64,000 nucleotides of DNA, taken from contig NZ_JAAVSH020000001.1 of assembly GCF_011947365.2 (NCBI RefSeq), positions 3,681,178-3,745,177 on the forward strand, given 5' to 3'. Of the stretch, positions 8,193 to 19,088 are shown in pieces; the first letter of the stretch is position 1, and every line of letters begins with the position of its first letter. The notes beneath the pieces were generated by a model. The model ran no database searches, had not been told where the DNA came from, and worked only from the letters and a program-made list of their open reading frames with translations. Source of the DNA: an endosymbiont of Lamellibrachia barhami (GTDB lineage: Bacteria > Pseudomonadota > Gammaproteobacteria > Chromatiales > Chromatiaceae). The translations under genes and the position numbers were made by a program.

Positions 8193-9013
8193 CGGATAAC
8201 ATCTATCTTCCAAAGATTGGGCGCATCGTCGGTATCGATGAGGAGACCCAGGGCGCCAGGGCAATCAAGACCTTCAAGGTCGAGTTCCCGAACGACGACG
8301 GTTTCGAGCATGACTGCGGTCAGTGCGCCATGCTGTCGATGTTCGGCAAGGGCGAATCGATGATCTCGATCGCCTCCTCGCCGCTGGTCAAGGAGTACAA
8401 ACAGTTCAGCATCATGAAGATGGGGCGGGTCACCTCGGCCTTTCACGCTGCCAAAATCGGCGACTTCATCGGTATCCGTGGCCCCTACGGCAACCAGTTT
8501 CCCCTGGACGACTGGCAGGGCCGGGATCTGGTCTTCATCGGCGGTGGCGTCGGTCTGGCTCCGATCTGGCCGGTAATCCAAACGGCAGTGGCCCGGCGTG
8601 AGGAGTTCGGTAAGATCACCGTTTTCTACGGCGCCCGCACCTCCAGCGACATCATGTACGAGGCCGATTTTGAGAGGCTCAAGGAGTCAGTCGAGGTACA
8701 ACTCTCGGTCGATGCCCCGGAAGAGGGCTGGTCGGGCTATACGGGGTTCGTTCCCGCCAACCTGATGGACAAGGCGCCGCCACCTGATAACGCCATTGCT
8801 ATTACCTGTGGCCCGCCGATCATGATAAAATTCGTGATCCAGAATCTGCAGGCATTGGGCTTTGCAGATGAACAGATCTACACCACCATCGAAAACAAGA
8901 TGAAGTGTGGTGTGGGCAAATGCGGTCGTTGCAACGTGGGTAAGGACTATGTCTGTGTGAAGGGCCCGGTCTATTCCTGGGCTGAGCTGAAGCGCCTGCC
9001 GCAAGAGTACTAG
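8189..9013 (+). CDS. flxA: FlxA-like FAD/NAD(P)-binding reductase with [2Fe-2S] site
   Basis: This 274-residue protein is in the ferredoxin-NADP reductase / PyrK family. The FAD domain comes first, then an NAD(P) site with FIGGGVGLAPIWPV near residue 117, and near the end the cysteine set KCGVGKCGRCNVG followed by VCVKGP, which fits the [2Fe-2S] site of PyrK-like proteins. It is the likely entry point for NADH electrons into the Hdr-Flx complex. ATG 8189 was chosen for the 4-base overlap with flxB; the frame is open further upstream but inside flxB. It is the last gene of the block, followed by a hairpin. Confidence 0.82.
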   Translation: MTDNIYLPKIGRIVGIDEETQGARAIKTFKVEFPNDDGFEHDCGQCAMLSMFGKGESMISIASSPLVKEYKQFSIMKMGRVTSAFHAAKIGDFIGIRGPYGNQFPLDDWQGRDLVFIGGGVGLAPIWPVIQTAVARREEFGKITVFYGARTSSDIMYEADFERLKESVEVQLSVDAPEEGWSGYTGFVPANLMDKAPPPDNAIAITCGPPIMIKFVIQNLQALGFADEQIYTTIENKMKCGVGKCGRCNVGKDYVCVKGPVYSWAELKRLPQEY

Positions 9014-9033
9014 ATACCATGTAGCTATTCACC

Positions 9034-9058
9034 ACGGAGAAATCGGGGATTTCTCCGT
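9034..9058. repeat. Short perfect hairpin after flxA
   Basis: ACGGAGAAAT and ATTTCTCCGT form a 10-base perfect stem around a 5-base loop, 20 bases after the flxA stop. No T run follows, so it is not a clear rho-independent terminator. It resembles the small dispersed palindromes found elsewhere in the window and may stabilise the 3' end of the upstream transcript. Confidence 0.6.
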
Positions 9059-9132
9059 AATCTCCGTGCCTCAACGGAGAGCGGAATGGTTACCAAACAG
9101 TATATTTTTAGAGTGTTAAGGGGACAGATGTA

Positions 9133-10407
9133 ATGAATATCACTGGGATGCGTCACGGCGCAAAACTCCTGGATATTGTCGGTTTTCCTCGGTCCGAGGT
9201 ACTGGGTCCAGAGGCGAGCGATCAAGAGATCAAAAGCCTTATCGAGCGTTGCGGCGAAGTCTTCGTCAAGCCGATATTCAAGGGCGGCGTTGGCAAGAAG
9301 GGTAAGCACGGTTTGCTGGGCAGGGCCAAGGACCTGAGCACCGCCATGAAGGAGAAGGAGCGGCTCTATTTTGCCGAGCACTTCCACAACAATACCCTGA
9401 GCAAGGCCGAGGGCGTTACCTTTGAGGGCGCGGTACCGGCTGCTTGTGAGGTCTACTTCTCCATCACCGACAATACCGAGTTCCGTGCGCCGACCATTAC
9501 CATCACCCATCATGGCGGCGTCGATATCGAGGAGTTGCCCCCGGAGAAGATCACCAGCATCCCATTCGATCCGCTCACCGGGTTGAAAGGTTTTGTCATC
9601 TCCAACGCCCTGAAGCGCATTGGTGCTCCCAGCGAGTTGATCAGTCCCCTGGTGCAGAACCTGCCCAAGCTTTGGGATCTCTACCACAACTACGGTATGA
9701 CCACACTGGAGTTGAACCCGATCCGCATGATGCCCAACAAGAAGGGGCGTCTGGTGCCAGTGGCCTGTGACTTCAAGTGTGGCTTCGACGACGATGACCC
9801 CAACGTTGCCCGCCTGGGTCTGCCGGCTGATCTGGATACCTCCAGCTACTCCGATTTCGAGCAGGAGGTGAACTCGCTGCGCACCTACCAGGGTCAGTCC
9901 GATGTATTCGTAATCAATGAAGAGGGTACGATCTCCGCCATGACCTTCGGCGGCGGCGCCAATGCCCTGGTGACTGAGTTGCTGGGTGACGCGGCCACCA
10001 TCTCATCTGACTTTGGCGGCAATCCTCCCTACGCCAAGATGCACGACATCAGCCGTATCGTATACAAATATTGGCTGGAGCAGACCAACGTGCTCTTCAT
10101 TATTGGCGGCAAGGCCAACAACACCGATATTTACGAGACCTTCCGCGCCATGGCGGATGCCCTGCGGGATCACTTCAACGCCCATGGTCCGCAACCGCTC
10201 TACGTGGTGGTGGGACGTGGCGGTCCCAACCTGATCCGTGGCATGGGCTATATGCAGGATACCCTGGACTCCCTGGGTATCCCCTATCAGATGTTCGGTT
10301 TCGATTCCGCCATGAGCGAGGTGGTCAACTACGCACAGGCTGCCGATGACTGGATGAAAAACGGTGGTCGTGAAATCGTGGCCAAAAAGATGGGGATCGC
10401 CGGATAA
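9133..10407 (+). CDS. aclB: ATP citrate lyase small (beta) subunit
   Basis: This 424-residue protein has an ATP-grasp N-terminal half (VFVKPIFKGGVGKKGKHGL near residue 42) and a CoA-ligase-type C-terminal half (SAMTFGGGANALVTELLGD near 270), as in SucC-like subunits of ATP citrate lyase. With AclA it cleaves citrate to acetyl-CoA and oxaloacetate using ATP, the step that makes the TCA cycle run in reverse. The start follows AAGGGG at 9118-9123. The next gene is aclA, the order seen in other bacteria with two-subunit ACL. A succinyl-CoA synthetase beta subunit is the alternative, but the very large partner with a citrate-synthase-like end argues for ACL. Confidence 0.9.
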   Translation: MNITGMRHGAKLLDIVGFPRSEVLGPEASDQEIKSLIERCGEVFVKPIFKGGVGKKGKHGLLGRAKDLSTAMKEKERLYFAEHFHNNTLSKAEGVTFEGAVPAACEVYFSITDNTEFRAPTITITHHGGVDIEELPPEKITSIPFDPLTGLKGFVISNALKRIGAPSELISPLVQNLPKLWDLYHNYGMTTLELNPIRMMPNKKGRLVPVACDFKCGFDDDDPNVARLGLPADLDTSSYSDFEQEVNSLRTYQGQSDVFVINEEGTISAMTFGGGANALVTELLGDAATISSDFGGNPPYAKMHDISRIVYKYWLEQTNVLFIIGGKANNTDIYETFRAMADALRDHFNAHGPQPLYVVVGRGGPNLIRGMGYMQDTLDSLGIPYQMFGFDSAMSEVVNYAQAADDWMKNGGREIVAKKMGIAG

Positions 10408-10498
10408 CGGCTTTTCACTGCCCTGCTTTATATCTGTAACCAAGAATTTCCTAGCGTGGCCCAATGAGCAGGCCACGCAAGATCGAGGGAGCCAAATT

Positions 10499-13216
10499 AT
10501 GCATCCGCAAGGTGTAGCTGCTTTTCCCCACTACTATGTGGGCATCAACTCTCTGACAGAACTGGCCACTAAAGATGACCGGGTCTGCGTCCTCAACATC
10601 ACTGGCGGCGAGAGCCGTACCGTCACCCCGGTGAGCCACGTCTATTCCGGTGGCAATATCATCTGTGGCACCGCGCCTGGGCGTTCCGGCACCAAGATGA
10701 AGACCTCCGCCGGTGACATCCCGGTCTACGACAACGTGGCCGAGGCGGTGGACGATGGCCAGGAATTCAACGTTGTGGTGGTCTACCTGCCACCCTCCGG
10801 TGTGCGCGACGGCGTGCTCGAAGCGGTGCGGGTCAACCCTAACCTGACCAAGATCGTCATACTCACCGAGAAAGTGCCGGTACGTGACGCCCGTATCATC
10901 CGCGCCATCGGCCAGATGCACGGTATCGACATCTTCGGCGGCAACTGCCTGGGTCTGGCGGACGCCCACAACCATGTTCGCATCGGCGGCGCCCTGGGCG
11001 GCAGCGCACCGGAAGAGTCCCTGCTCCCCGGCTCTGTGGCCATCTACTCCAACTCAGGCAACTTCACCACCACCATTGCGGTCTACCTGGCGACCGGCGG
11101 TTGGGGCACCACAGTCTCCTTCTCCTCCGGTAAGGATGTCTATATCCACTACGCTGCGCAGGAGTGGACCCATGCATTCCACAATGATGATCGCTCCAAG
11201 TCTGCGGTGATGTATATCGAACCGGGTGGCTACTATGAGCGCGATCTCGAATTCGACAAGCCGGTGGTTGCCTGTATCGTGGGCCGCTGGAAGGCGAAGC
11301 TGACCAAGGCCTGCGGCCATGCCGGTGCCATCGCCGGGGCCGGCGATAACGCACTGGCCAAGGAGGAGTGGTTCATGGAGAAGTTTGGCGTGGACGCCAT
11401 CTTCACCCCAGAGAACCCGGTCTGCTCCGAGAAGGGCGCCGTGGTGGTCAACATATCCCATATCCCGGAAGCCATGACCGCCGTGATGGCGAAACGGGGC
11501 GCCAAACCCGACTTCGACTCAGTGGGCGATCTCTCTCTCAAGTGCTGGTTCAGCAATTCCCAAGGCATCGACCTGCCGGATCATCTGAATCCGCCAGTCG
11601 TAGAGGCGATGGCTCCCTACAACGAGCAGATTGCCGGCCTCGGCGAACAGGTGGGTACGGTCTTCCCACGCCAGACCATGAAGGATACCTCCGGCGCCTC
11701 CATGATGGACCCCAAGACTCAGGTGACCAAGATTCATGGCACCAGTGTGCTGGACGCCTCCACCCACTCCTTCGAGGAGAATCTGGTACAGAGCCTGATT
11801 CGCGAGTACCCGGATGCGAATGGTGCGGCCCTGACCAACGTCGCCCTGAATACCTTCGTCAACCAGAGCGGCAAGATCGGGCTGGCTGCCGCTGACGCCT
11901 CCCGTGAGGCGGGTAACAGCCCCAATACCGCACTCTCTGCGGCAATTGCCATGGTGGGACCGAAGCAGGTAGAGAAGGCTCGCACTGTCACCATGGCGCT
12001 GGTCGAACTGTTCAAGAAGAGTGGCCTGGAGGATCCGGCAGACGTGGGATTTGATTTCAGCGCCCAACTGGAAGACGCAGACGCCGGGGTATTCCTTACC
12101 GACTACTCCGGTCGCTGCAACGTTGCCATGTTGGCGGCGATTGAGACCCGCGGCGCCAAATCGGTATTCATCGACTTCCTCAAGGCCCTGGAACAGAAGG
12201 GTGGCGGCAAGCTGAGCTGCAGTGTGCTGGTGGCTGCCATCACCACTCATCTGGCCTGGAAGGCGCTGATGCGCAAGCGTCTCTCGGTTACCACCGTCAG
12301 CAACCTGCCCTGGCACTTCCGGGTATTCAGCACCCTGATCGGCTCTGCCGCCAGTGCAGAGAACCAGGAGAGGCACATCTTCTGCGGCGTGGCCAACAAG
12401 GAGCTTATGAGCAGTTGGAGCTTTACCGAGACCGCCCATCTGGCTCTGCTCGGTAATCGCCCGGGTGAAGAGGCGCTCTACGCCTTCTCCGTCCTGCTCG
12501 GTCTGATCATTACCAACGGTCCAGGAACTATCTCCGCACAGGGCGCCAAGGGTGCGGTCAGCGCCGATGGCCCCGAGGTCCCGGAACGGGTTCAGGTCAA
12601 CAAGGGTTATATCGGCTTCCTGACTCACACCGGTTACGCCCACGGCGGCAACGGCTTCGAGGCCATCGCCTTCCTGTTGGATCGCTTCCGCGATTCCGGC
12701 CTGAGTGGTCCCGACGACGCAGGCCACGGCATGGATCTGGCCGCCATGGCCACCGATTACGCCAAAGAGTACAAAGCGTACAAGACCAAGGCCAAGGCGG
12801 AAGGCAATCTCTCCTACGCCAAGATCCCCTGTGTGAACCACCCGGTGTTCAAGGGCGAAGCTGTTAACTACGACCCCCGCGAGGTGTTCGTCGACAAGCT
12901 GTTCAAGAAGCGCGGCAGCTATAACATCTTCCACGAGTTCTACCATGAACTGGTCAACGCCCTGTTCAAAACCGGCGTCAGCCGCAACGTCTACTGTGTC
13001 AACGTGGATGCCGTGATCGCGGTGATTTTGCTGAAGATGCTGTGGCAGCCTTACGCGGATGGGGAGATCAGCGATTCGACCATGGAATCAGCTGCCTTCA
13101 CCACTTTCCTGTTTGGTCGTATGATCGGCTCTGCAGCAGAGATCGATGATCATACCAATCGCGGGCGGAATATGGACACCCGCACAGCGGCATCCCGCTG
13201 CTCCTACGTATCGTAG
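10499..13216 (+). CDS. aclA: ATP citrate lyase large (alpha) subunit, type II-like
   Basis: This 905-residue protein has a SucD-like CoA-binding region (residues ~1-330) that includes ACGHAGAIAG, where His274 is the expected phosphohistidine. A long central region follows, then a C-terminal citrate-synthase-like domain with LIITNGPGTISAQGAKGA and NKGYIGFLTHTGYAHGGNGFE. The domain plan is that of an ATP citrate lyase large subunit. At about 905 residues it is far longer than the roughly 600-residue AclA of green sulfur bacteria, which fits the divergent type II ACL reported for the tubeworm symbiont and Magnetococcus. ATG 10499 has GAGGGAG about 8 bases before it; the upstream open frame overlaps aclB and is not coding. 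Confidence 0.9.
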   Translation: MHPQGVAAFPHYYVGINSLTELATKDDRVCVLNITGGESRTVTPVSHVYSGGNIICGTAPGRSGTKMKTSAGDIPVYDNVAEAVDDGQEFNVVVVYLPPSGVRDGVLEAVRVNPNLTKIVILTEKVPVRDARIIRAIGQMHGIDIFGGNCLGLADAHNHVRIGGALGGSAPEESLLPGSVAIYSNSGNFTTTIAVYLATGGWGTTVSFSSGKDVYIHYAAQEWTHAFHNDDRSKSAVMYIEPGGYYERDLEFDKPVVACIVGRWKAKLTKACGHAGAIAGAGDNALAKEEWFMEKFGVDAIFTPENPVCSEKGAVVVNISHIPEAMTAVMAKRGAKPDFDSVGDLSLKCWFSNSQGIDLPDHLNPPVVEAMAPYNEQIAGLGEQVGTVFPRQTMKDTSGASMMDPKTQVTKIHGTSVLDASTHSFEENLVQSLIREYPDANGAALTNVALNTFVNQSGKIGLAAADASREAGNSPNTALSAAIAMVGPKQVEKARTVTMALVELFKKSGLEDPADVGFDFSAQLEDADAGVFLTDYSGRCNVAMLAAIETRGAKSVFIDFLKALEQKGGGKLSCSVLVAAITTHLAWKALMRKRLSVTTVSNLPWHFRVFSTLIGSAASAENQERHIFCGVANKELMSSWSFTETAHLALLGNRPGEEALYAFSVLLGLIITNGPGTISAQGAKGAVSADGPEVPERVQVNKGYIGFLTHTGYAHGGNGFEAIAFLLDRFRDSGLSGPDDAGHGMDLAAMATDYAKEYKAYKTKAKAEGNLSYAKIPCVNHPVFKGEAVNYDPREVFVDKLFKKRGSYNIFHEFYHELVNALFKTGVSRNVYCVNVDAVIAVILLKMLWQPYADGEISDSTMESAAFTTFLFGRMIGSAAEIDDHTNRGRNMDTRTAASRCSYVS

Positions 13217-13287
13217 CTAGCAGTTTGACGAAACAGTTCAATCTGGATCCTGCAAGCAGTCGCAGGATTCAGGTGCAAATTTACTGA

Positions 13288-15528
<2,241 letters not shown>

Positions 15529-15552
15529 TTCAGTGAGACACTACGGGAGCTT

Positions 15553-15580
15553 GGGAGCGTGGGGACGCGCTCCCGCTTTT
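15553..15580 (+). terminator. Rho-independent terminator after icd
   Basis: GGGAGCG and CGCTCCC form a GC-rich 7-base stem with an 8-base loop, followed by GC and a TTTT run, starting 25 bases after the icd stop. This fits a transcription terminator closing the acl-icd unit. Confidence 0.7.
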
Positions 15581-15627
15581 CCTGTTTGGTTAGGTGGTCG
15601 GGTGTTGTGAACCTTTGGAGGTAGCAT

Positions 15628-16164
15628 ATGGTCGATATCGATGATCAAATGGTTGAGTTAATCAAAGAGTCCATCAAGCTGGAGATAAGCGGCAAGGGGT
15701 TTTATGAACGTGCGGCCGTTGTGACCGAAGACGAACTCGGAAAAGCCATGTTCATACGGCTCGCTAAAGAGGAGGATGGCCACCTCACAGTTTTGGAGAA
15801 GATATTCACCTCCATCACCGGTGGTGAGGATTGGCGGAATATTGCCGACAGGGAGATGCAGAAAAAAGGACCGGCGTCGGTTGTCGACCAGTTGGAAGCG
15901 GCTATAGCCAAGCGGGGAAAGGACAACAAGAATGCCAACGGCGCCGAAGCGCTCAAGATAGCGATGGAGATGGAGAGAAAGGCGATCCGTTTTTTTGAAG
16001 AGCTGGTCAAAAAGGCGTCAAACCCCAAGGTGCGTGAGTTGGCGGAGTCCCTCGCCGATGAGGAGAGGTTTCATTATGATCTGCTCCAATCTCAGCACGA
16101 TAGCGTGTTGAACATGGGGTATTGGATCGATTCCACTGATATTAGAATGGACAGCAAATTTTGA
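15628..16164 (+). CDS. Ferritin-like / rubrerythrin-type diiron protein
   Basis: This 178-residue, mostly helical protein has repeated Glu and His ligands typical of the ferritin-like fold: ESIKLEISGKGFYERAA near residue 11, KEEDGHLTVLEKIF near 48, an MEMERKAIRFFEEL helix near 112 and ADEERFHYDLLQSQHD near 146. These two pairs of ExxH-type motifs should bind a diiron centre. It lacks the C-terminal rubredoxin domain of full rubrerythrin. It may protect the oxygen-sensitive iron-sulfur enzymes nearby from peroxide; that role is inferred. GGAGGTAG lies 6-8 bases before the ATG. A related gene lies 326 bases downstream. Confidence 0.8.
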   Translation: MVDIDDQMVELIKESIKLEISGKGFYERAAVVTEDELGKAMFIRLAKEEDGHLTVLEKIFTSITGGEDWRNIADREMQKKGPASVVDQLEAAIAKRGKDNKNANGAEALKIAMEMERKAIRFFEELVKKASNPKVRELAESLADEERFHYDLLQSQHDSVLNMGYWIDSTDIRMDSKF

Positions 16165-16169
16165 TTTGG

Positions 16170-16336
16170 CTAGGAGGCTGTCGGGTTTATCCGTTTGAAG
16201 CGAAAATCACTGGGGGCGAATCAAATCAGTTTATCAAACGAGGAGAATAGTGGACCTATTTAACGAGTTTGATATGCTGAGTTGATCGCCATCCAGGGAT
16301 TTGCAGCCAAATAGCGTTAAATCCGACAGCCTCCTA
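16170..16336. repeat. MITE-like element with 15-base terminal inverted repeats (copy 1)
   Basis: The element begins CTAGGAGGCTGTCGG and ends with the exact reverse complement CCGACAGCCTCCTAG. The inside is non-coding and contains AACGAGTTTGATATGCTGAG and GATCGCCATCCAGGGATTTG stretches. A longer relative with the same ends and right half lies at 49454-49809, and a stem made only of end-like sequence lies after pntB. No transposase is present, so this looks like a non-autonomous element. Confidence 0.75.
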
Positions 16337-16365
16337 GATTCCACTTCACCACGAATATAGGGATT

Positions 16366-16437
16366 GTAGGATGCTGGTGAGCTTGCGAACCGCATCATTT
16401 ATGATCGATGCGGTTCGTTTCTCACCAGCATCCTACA
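16366..16437. repeat. Dispersed palindromic repeat, GTAGGATG family (copy 2)
   Basis: It starts GTAGGATGCTGGTGAG and ends CTCACCAGCATCCTAC, a near-perfect 16-base inverted pair, with a second inner pair GCGAACCGCATC / GATGCGGTTCG. It is the most symmetrical copy of the family also seen at 2929, 27228, 42654 and 44258. It lies between the two ferritin-like genes. Confidence 0.8.
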
Positions 16438-16489
16438 TGTTATCTCCATATCCAGCATGAGCTGAATAGTTACGAGAGAGACAGAGATC

Positions 16490-16972
16490 ATGAGCTTCGA
16501 ATTTAATGCCGATGAAGTCTTCGAGATGGCCGAGCAGATCGAGAGAAACGGGGCGGAGTTTTACCGTAAGGCTGCCGGGACCGTTATCGGCGACCCTGCA
16601 GGCAGAGACTTCCTCATCGAGCTTGCCCGGATGGAAGAGGAGCATGAGGATGTTTTTTCAGACATACGGAAATCCCTGACGGATGAGCAGCGGAAGTCGA
16701 CTGTTGCGGATCCCAATGACGAGGCCATCGGCTACCTGCGTTCGCTTGCGGATACCCGGGTTTTTTTCCAGAAAGAGATAGATACATCTTCAATGGAGGA
16801 GATCCTGAAAGCGGCCATAATGACCGAGAAAGATTCGATCGCATTCTACCTGGGAATGAAGGAAATGGTCCCGGAGAGGGGCGGCAAGGACAAAATCGAC
16901 CAGATCATCCAAGAGGAAATGAGCCATATTCGCCTCCTGAGTCAAGAACTCATTACACGCAGGAGTGGGTAG
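16490..16972 (+). CDS. Second ferritin-like / rubrerythrin-type protein
   Basis: This 160-residue protein is a diverged relative of the 15628-16164 product. It shows VFEMAEQIERNGAEFYRKAA near residue 9, LARMEEEHEDVFSDI near 44, an MTEKDSIAFYLGMKE helix near 105 and IQEEMSHIRLLSQEL near 142. The paired Glu and ExxH sites suggest a diiron ferritin-like domain. GAGAGAGACAGAG stands just before the ATG. The two genes are separated by two repeat elements. Function beyond iron or peroxide handling cannot be said. Confidence 0.8.
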   Translation: MSFEFNADEVFEMAEQIERNGAEFYRKAAGTVIGDPAGRDFLIELARMEEEHEDVFSDIRKSLTDEQRKSTVADPNDEAIGYLRSLADTRVFFQKEIDTSSMEEILKAAIMTEKDSIAFYLGMKEMVPERGGKDKIDQIIQEEMSHIRLLSQELITRRSG

Positions 16973-17247
16973 AGATAATCGAACGCTTGAGCAGGTTGGG
17001 TTAGGCAGTCTTTTTGCCCGTAACCCAATAATTTACGCCATTCTTGTCGTGTTACGCTACGCTAACATAACCTACTGTTTGTTAAGGTAGTTGGCGAGGC
17101 TTTGACAATACGAACACCATCGCCTTAAGTTAAGTGCCATTTCGCTCAGAGACGGTACGTTTCCCCATTGCTGTCGTTGCCTCTACCTGCAGCTGCGACC
17201 AGCAAGACAAGCTGGATCAATATTCTGCGGTCCTCCGGAAGAACATT

Positions 17248-17526
17248 ATGAATGTAAATGAACCCCGGCAGTCGAAGTGGGAGTGGCTGGAGAATCCCGA
17301 TTCCACATTCGAGTTGCATAGCACCGAGCGGAGAGCGTTTTACGAGTGGCAGGTGGCCGACAAGGAATGGTCGAAGGTCACCTGCGGTTTGGATGCCAAG
17401 GGCGGAAAGCAAAAGCAGTCGAAGAAAAACAAAAAGCTGCTGAAGGCATTGAATAAACGCTTAAATAAGGCGGCTAAGGCGTATAAAATAGCCAGAAGCA
17501 GGCTGCACGACGCTTGGTCTGCCTGA
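17248..17526 (+). CDS. Small basic hypothetical protein
   Basis: This 92-residue protein is not one I recognise. The N-terminal half is rich in Trp (WEWLENPDSTF, YEWQVADKEWSKVTCG) and the C-terminal half is strongly basic and helical (KQKQSKKNKKLLKALNKRLNKA is part of the Lys-rich run, residues ~50-72). The open frame starts at 17134, but ATG 17248 is chosen because the upstream part looks non-coding and CGGAAG lies about 7 bases before it. It could be a nucleic-acid-binding protein, a guess from charge only. Confidence 0.5.
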   Translation: MNVNEPRQSKWEWLENPDSTFELHSTERRAFYEWQVADKEWSKVTCGLDAKGGKQKQSKKNKKLLKALNKRLNKAAKAYKIARSRLHDAWSA

Positions 17527-17870
17527 ATCCCTTGAGGGATGTCTGCCTGGAGAAAAAGGCGCTACCCTATCGATTGTAAAGATGGAACAGCACCTTTAAT
17601 GCGGCCCTTATTTTAACCTGATTACCCGTAAAATTCAGTCATGATCTGAGAGTGTTTTTCAATCCGCAAATAACGCAATTTTTCCTTATGTATTAAGACA
17701 TTGCATCCGTCCAATAAGCCCTGTTCTGTAATCATTGAACCGGCCGATGCAGATGGATAACCATCAGGTTTTCATACAAAATCAATGCATTTGCGCTTTT
17801 TGCGTTGTTCGCGGACAAATCTCTTTCCCTATAGCAGCTGAGTGATAGGGATAATCAGATATTTTAATGC
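17527..17870. other. Gap without recognised gene
   Basis: This 344-base AT-rich stretch lies between two converging genes. It shows no convincing open frame, terminator or repeat shared with other parts of the window. Nothing further can be supported. Confidence 0.5.
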
Positions 17871-18422
17871 TCAATAGCGCCCATGCTGGTGGTGGATATA
17901 ATTACTCATTTCCACGTACTGCATGTTCATGCGCTTCGTGATCTCGTGTACCTCTCGGGCAATGGCGCGCATCAGTTTGTAAACTATTTGCGGGTGCTCA
18001 TCCAGCAGACTTTCAAGGTGCTTTCTCTTGATTTGGAGGACATCCGTGGTGCAGTCCGCCTGGAGTGTGGCGCTGTGTTCCGAACCGTCCAGAAATCCCA
18101 TTTCGCCGGCCATCTCCCCCTCTCGGATGCACGCCAAGGTGACATGCTCACCACCCCCAGTCCCCCTATTCACCTGCAGGCGTCCCTTGATTAATATGTA
18201 AAGGGAATCGTCCTTTTTCCCCTGTTGAATCAGGATTTGGCCTTTTTTCAAGGTAATAACTGTAGCGATTCCTGCCAGCCGACCACACTCCCCGTCGTCC
18301 AACTCGCTTACGAAGGGTAGCTTGCAAACCGCATCCATATGTTTTTCTATGTTTCTTGCTCTTTTTTTCATTCCCTTTTTTGTTTCGGCTTGAGTTTCTT
18401 TCGGACTGCTTTTTTCTGCCAT
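17871..18422 (-). CDS. Cyclic nucleotide-binding domain protein
   Basis: This 183-residue protein has a basic, Lys-rich N-terminus (residues 1-30) and one cyclic-nucleotide-binding (Crp-like) domain: VITLKKGQILIQQGKKDDSL near residue 55, then IREGEMAGEMGFLDGSEHSA near 95 at the phosphate-binding cassette. The cassette lacks the usual arginine after GE..G (the sequence runs SEHSATL), so cAMP binding is uncertain. There is no DNA-binding helix-turn-helix; the protein ends in a helical segment. It is probably a sensor or partner protein and not a transcription factor. Confidence 0.8.
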   Translation of the reverse strand: MAEKSSPKETQAETKKGMKKRARNIEKHMDAVCKLPFVSELDDGECGRLAGIATVITLKKGQILIQQGKKDDSLYILIKGRLQVNRGTGGGEHVTLACIREGEMAGEMGFLDGSEHSATLQADCTTDVLQIKRKHLESLLDEHPQIVYKLMRAIAREVHEITKRMNMQYVEMSNYIHHQHGRY

Positions 18423-18446
18423 GATTTAACCCTCGTCAGCTCAGCT

Positions 18447-18746
18447 TTAAATTAGGTATCGATCAAACACCTGTCTATCCCAATGCGGACTGGTGGGCGT
18501 CACCATCACGGCCACCCGCTGTCCCGCACTGGGGTCCTTGCCGCGGGTATTTTTCCCTTCCACCCTCAGCTGTGGGGCTCGATCAGGCTGGTGGAGAAGA
18601 ACACCGCATCGGAATCCCTCCATCAGTTCCGAAAATCCCACATGAGTATCATAGTGGATGTTTGCTACAAAATAGAGGACATAGTCGATCTCCTTGTCGA
18701 GTTGCTCGTAGGGCAGGCGGTAACTCGGCACGCTGTAGCGCAGCAA
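18447..18746 (-). CDS. Possible hypothetical protein upstream of the cyclic-nucleotide gene
   Basis: An open frame of about 99 residues (TTG start assumed; the frame is open about 36 bases further upstream without an ATG) runs 24 bases before the next gene in the same direction. The composition is protein-like, with LPYEQLDKEIDYVLYFVANI near the start and VAVMVTPTSPHWDRQVFDRY at the end. No family was recognised. It could be the C-terminal remnant of a longer gene. Confidence 0.35.
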   Translation of the reverse strand: MLRYSVPSYRLPYEQLDKEIDYVLYFVANIHYDTHVGFSELMEGFRCGVLLHQPDRAPQLRVEGKNTRGKDPSAGQRVAVMVTPTSPHWDRQVFDRYLI

Positions 18747-19088
18747 GCCATGCCCATATTCCTTTTTTTTGTTACGGTATTGTTACTGCAATGCCAGTAT
18801 AATTAAAAAATTTCTGGTGTGGGTATCAGTCGTGGAGCATAGATGGCCCCTTCTCGGGCGTGCTCATGTCAGTTTTTTACCCCTGTCAGCCTTGTCCAGT
18901 ACATCCGTGCATCGCTGCCGGGATTTTTTTGCAAGGGAAGGTTTGCGTGCCGCGTTCGGTTTCTTTATGGTATTTCTGCGCAAACAGTAAGGGTGATACC
19001 TGAACAGGCTGGCTTTGGCCGCATCGATGGTGGAACCTGCCCAGACCACCGACGGTAATAAATTAACGAGTTCCTAAGGAGGAACCAA
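18747..19088. other. Region upstream of aconitase
   Basis: This gap of 342 bases has no convincing gene. It must hold the aconitase promoter, but no clear -35/-10 pair stood out. TAAGGAGGAAC at 19075-19085 is a strong ribosome binding site for the next gene. Confidence 0.45.

Noticed and set aside
17527..17870. Small RNA or riboswitch in the gap
   Set aside because: No recognisable conserved core or terminator was found.
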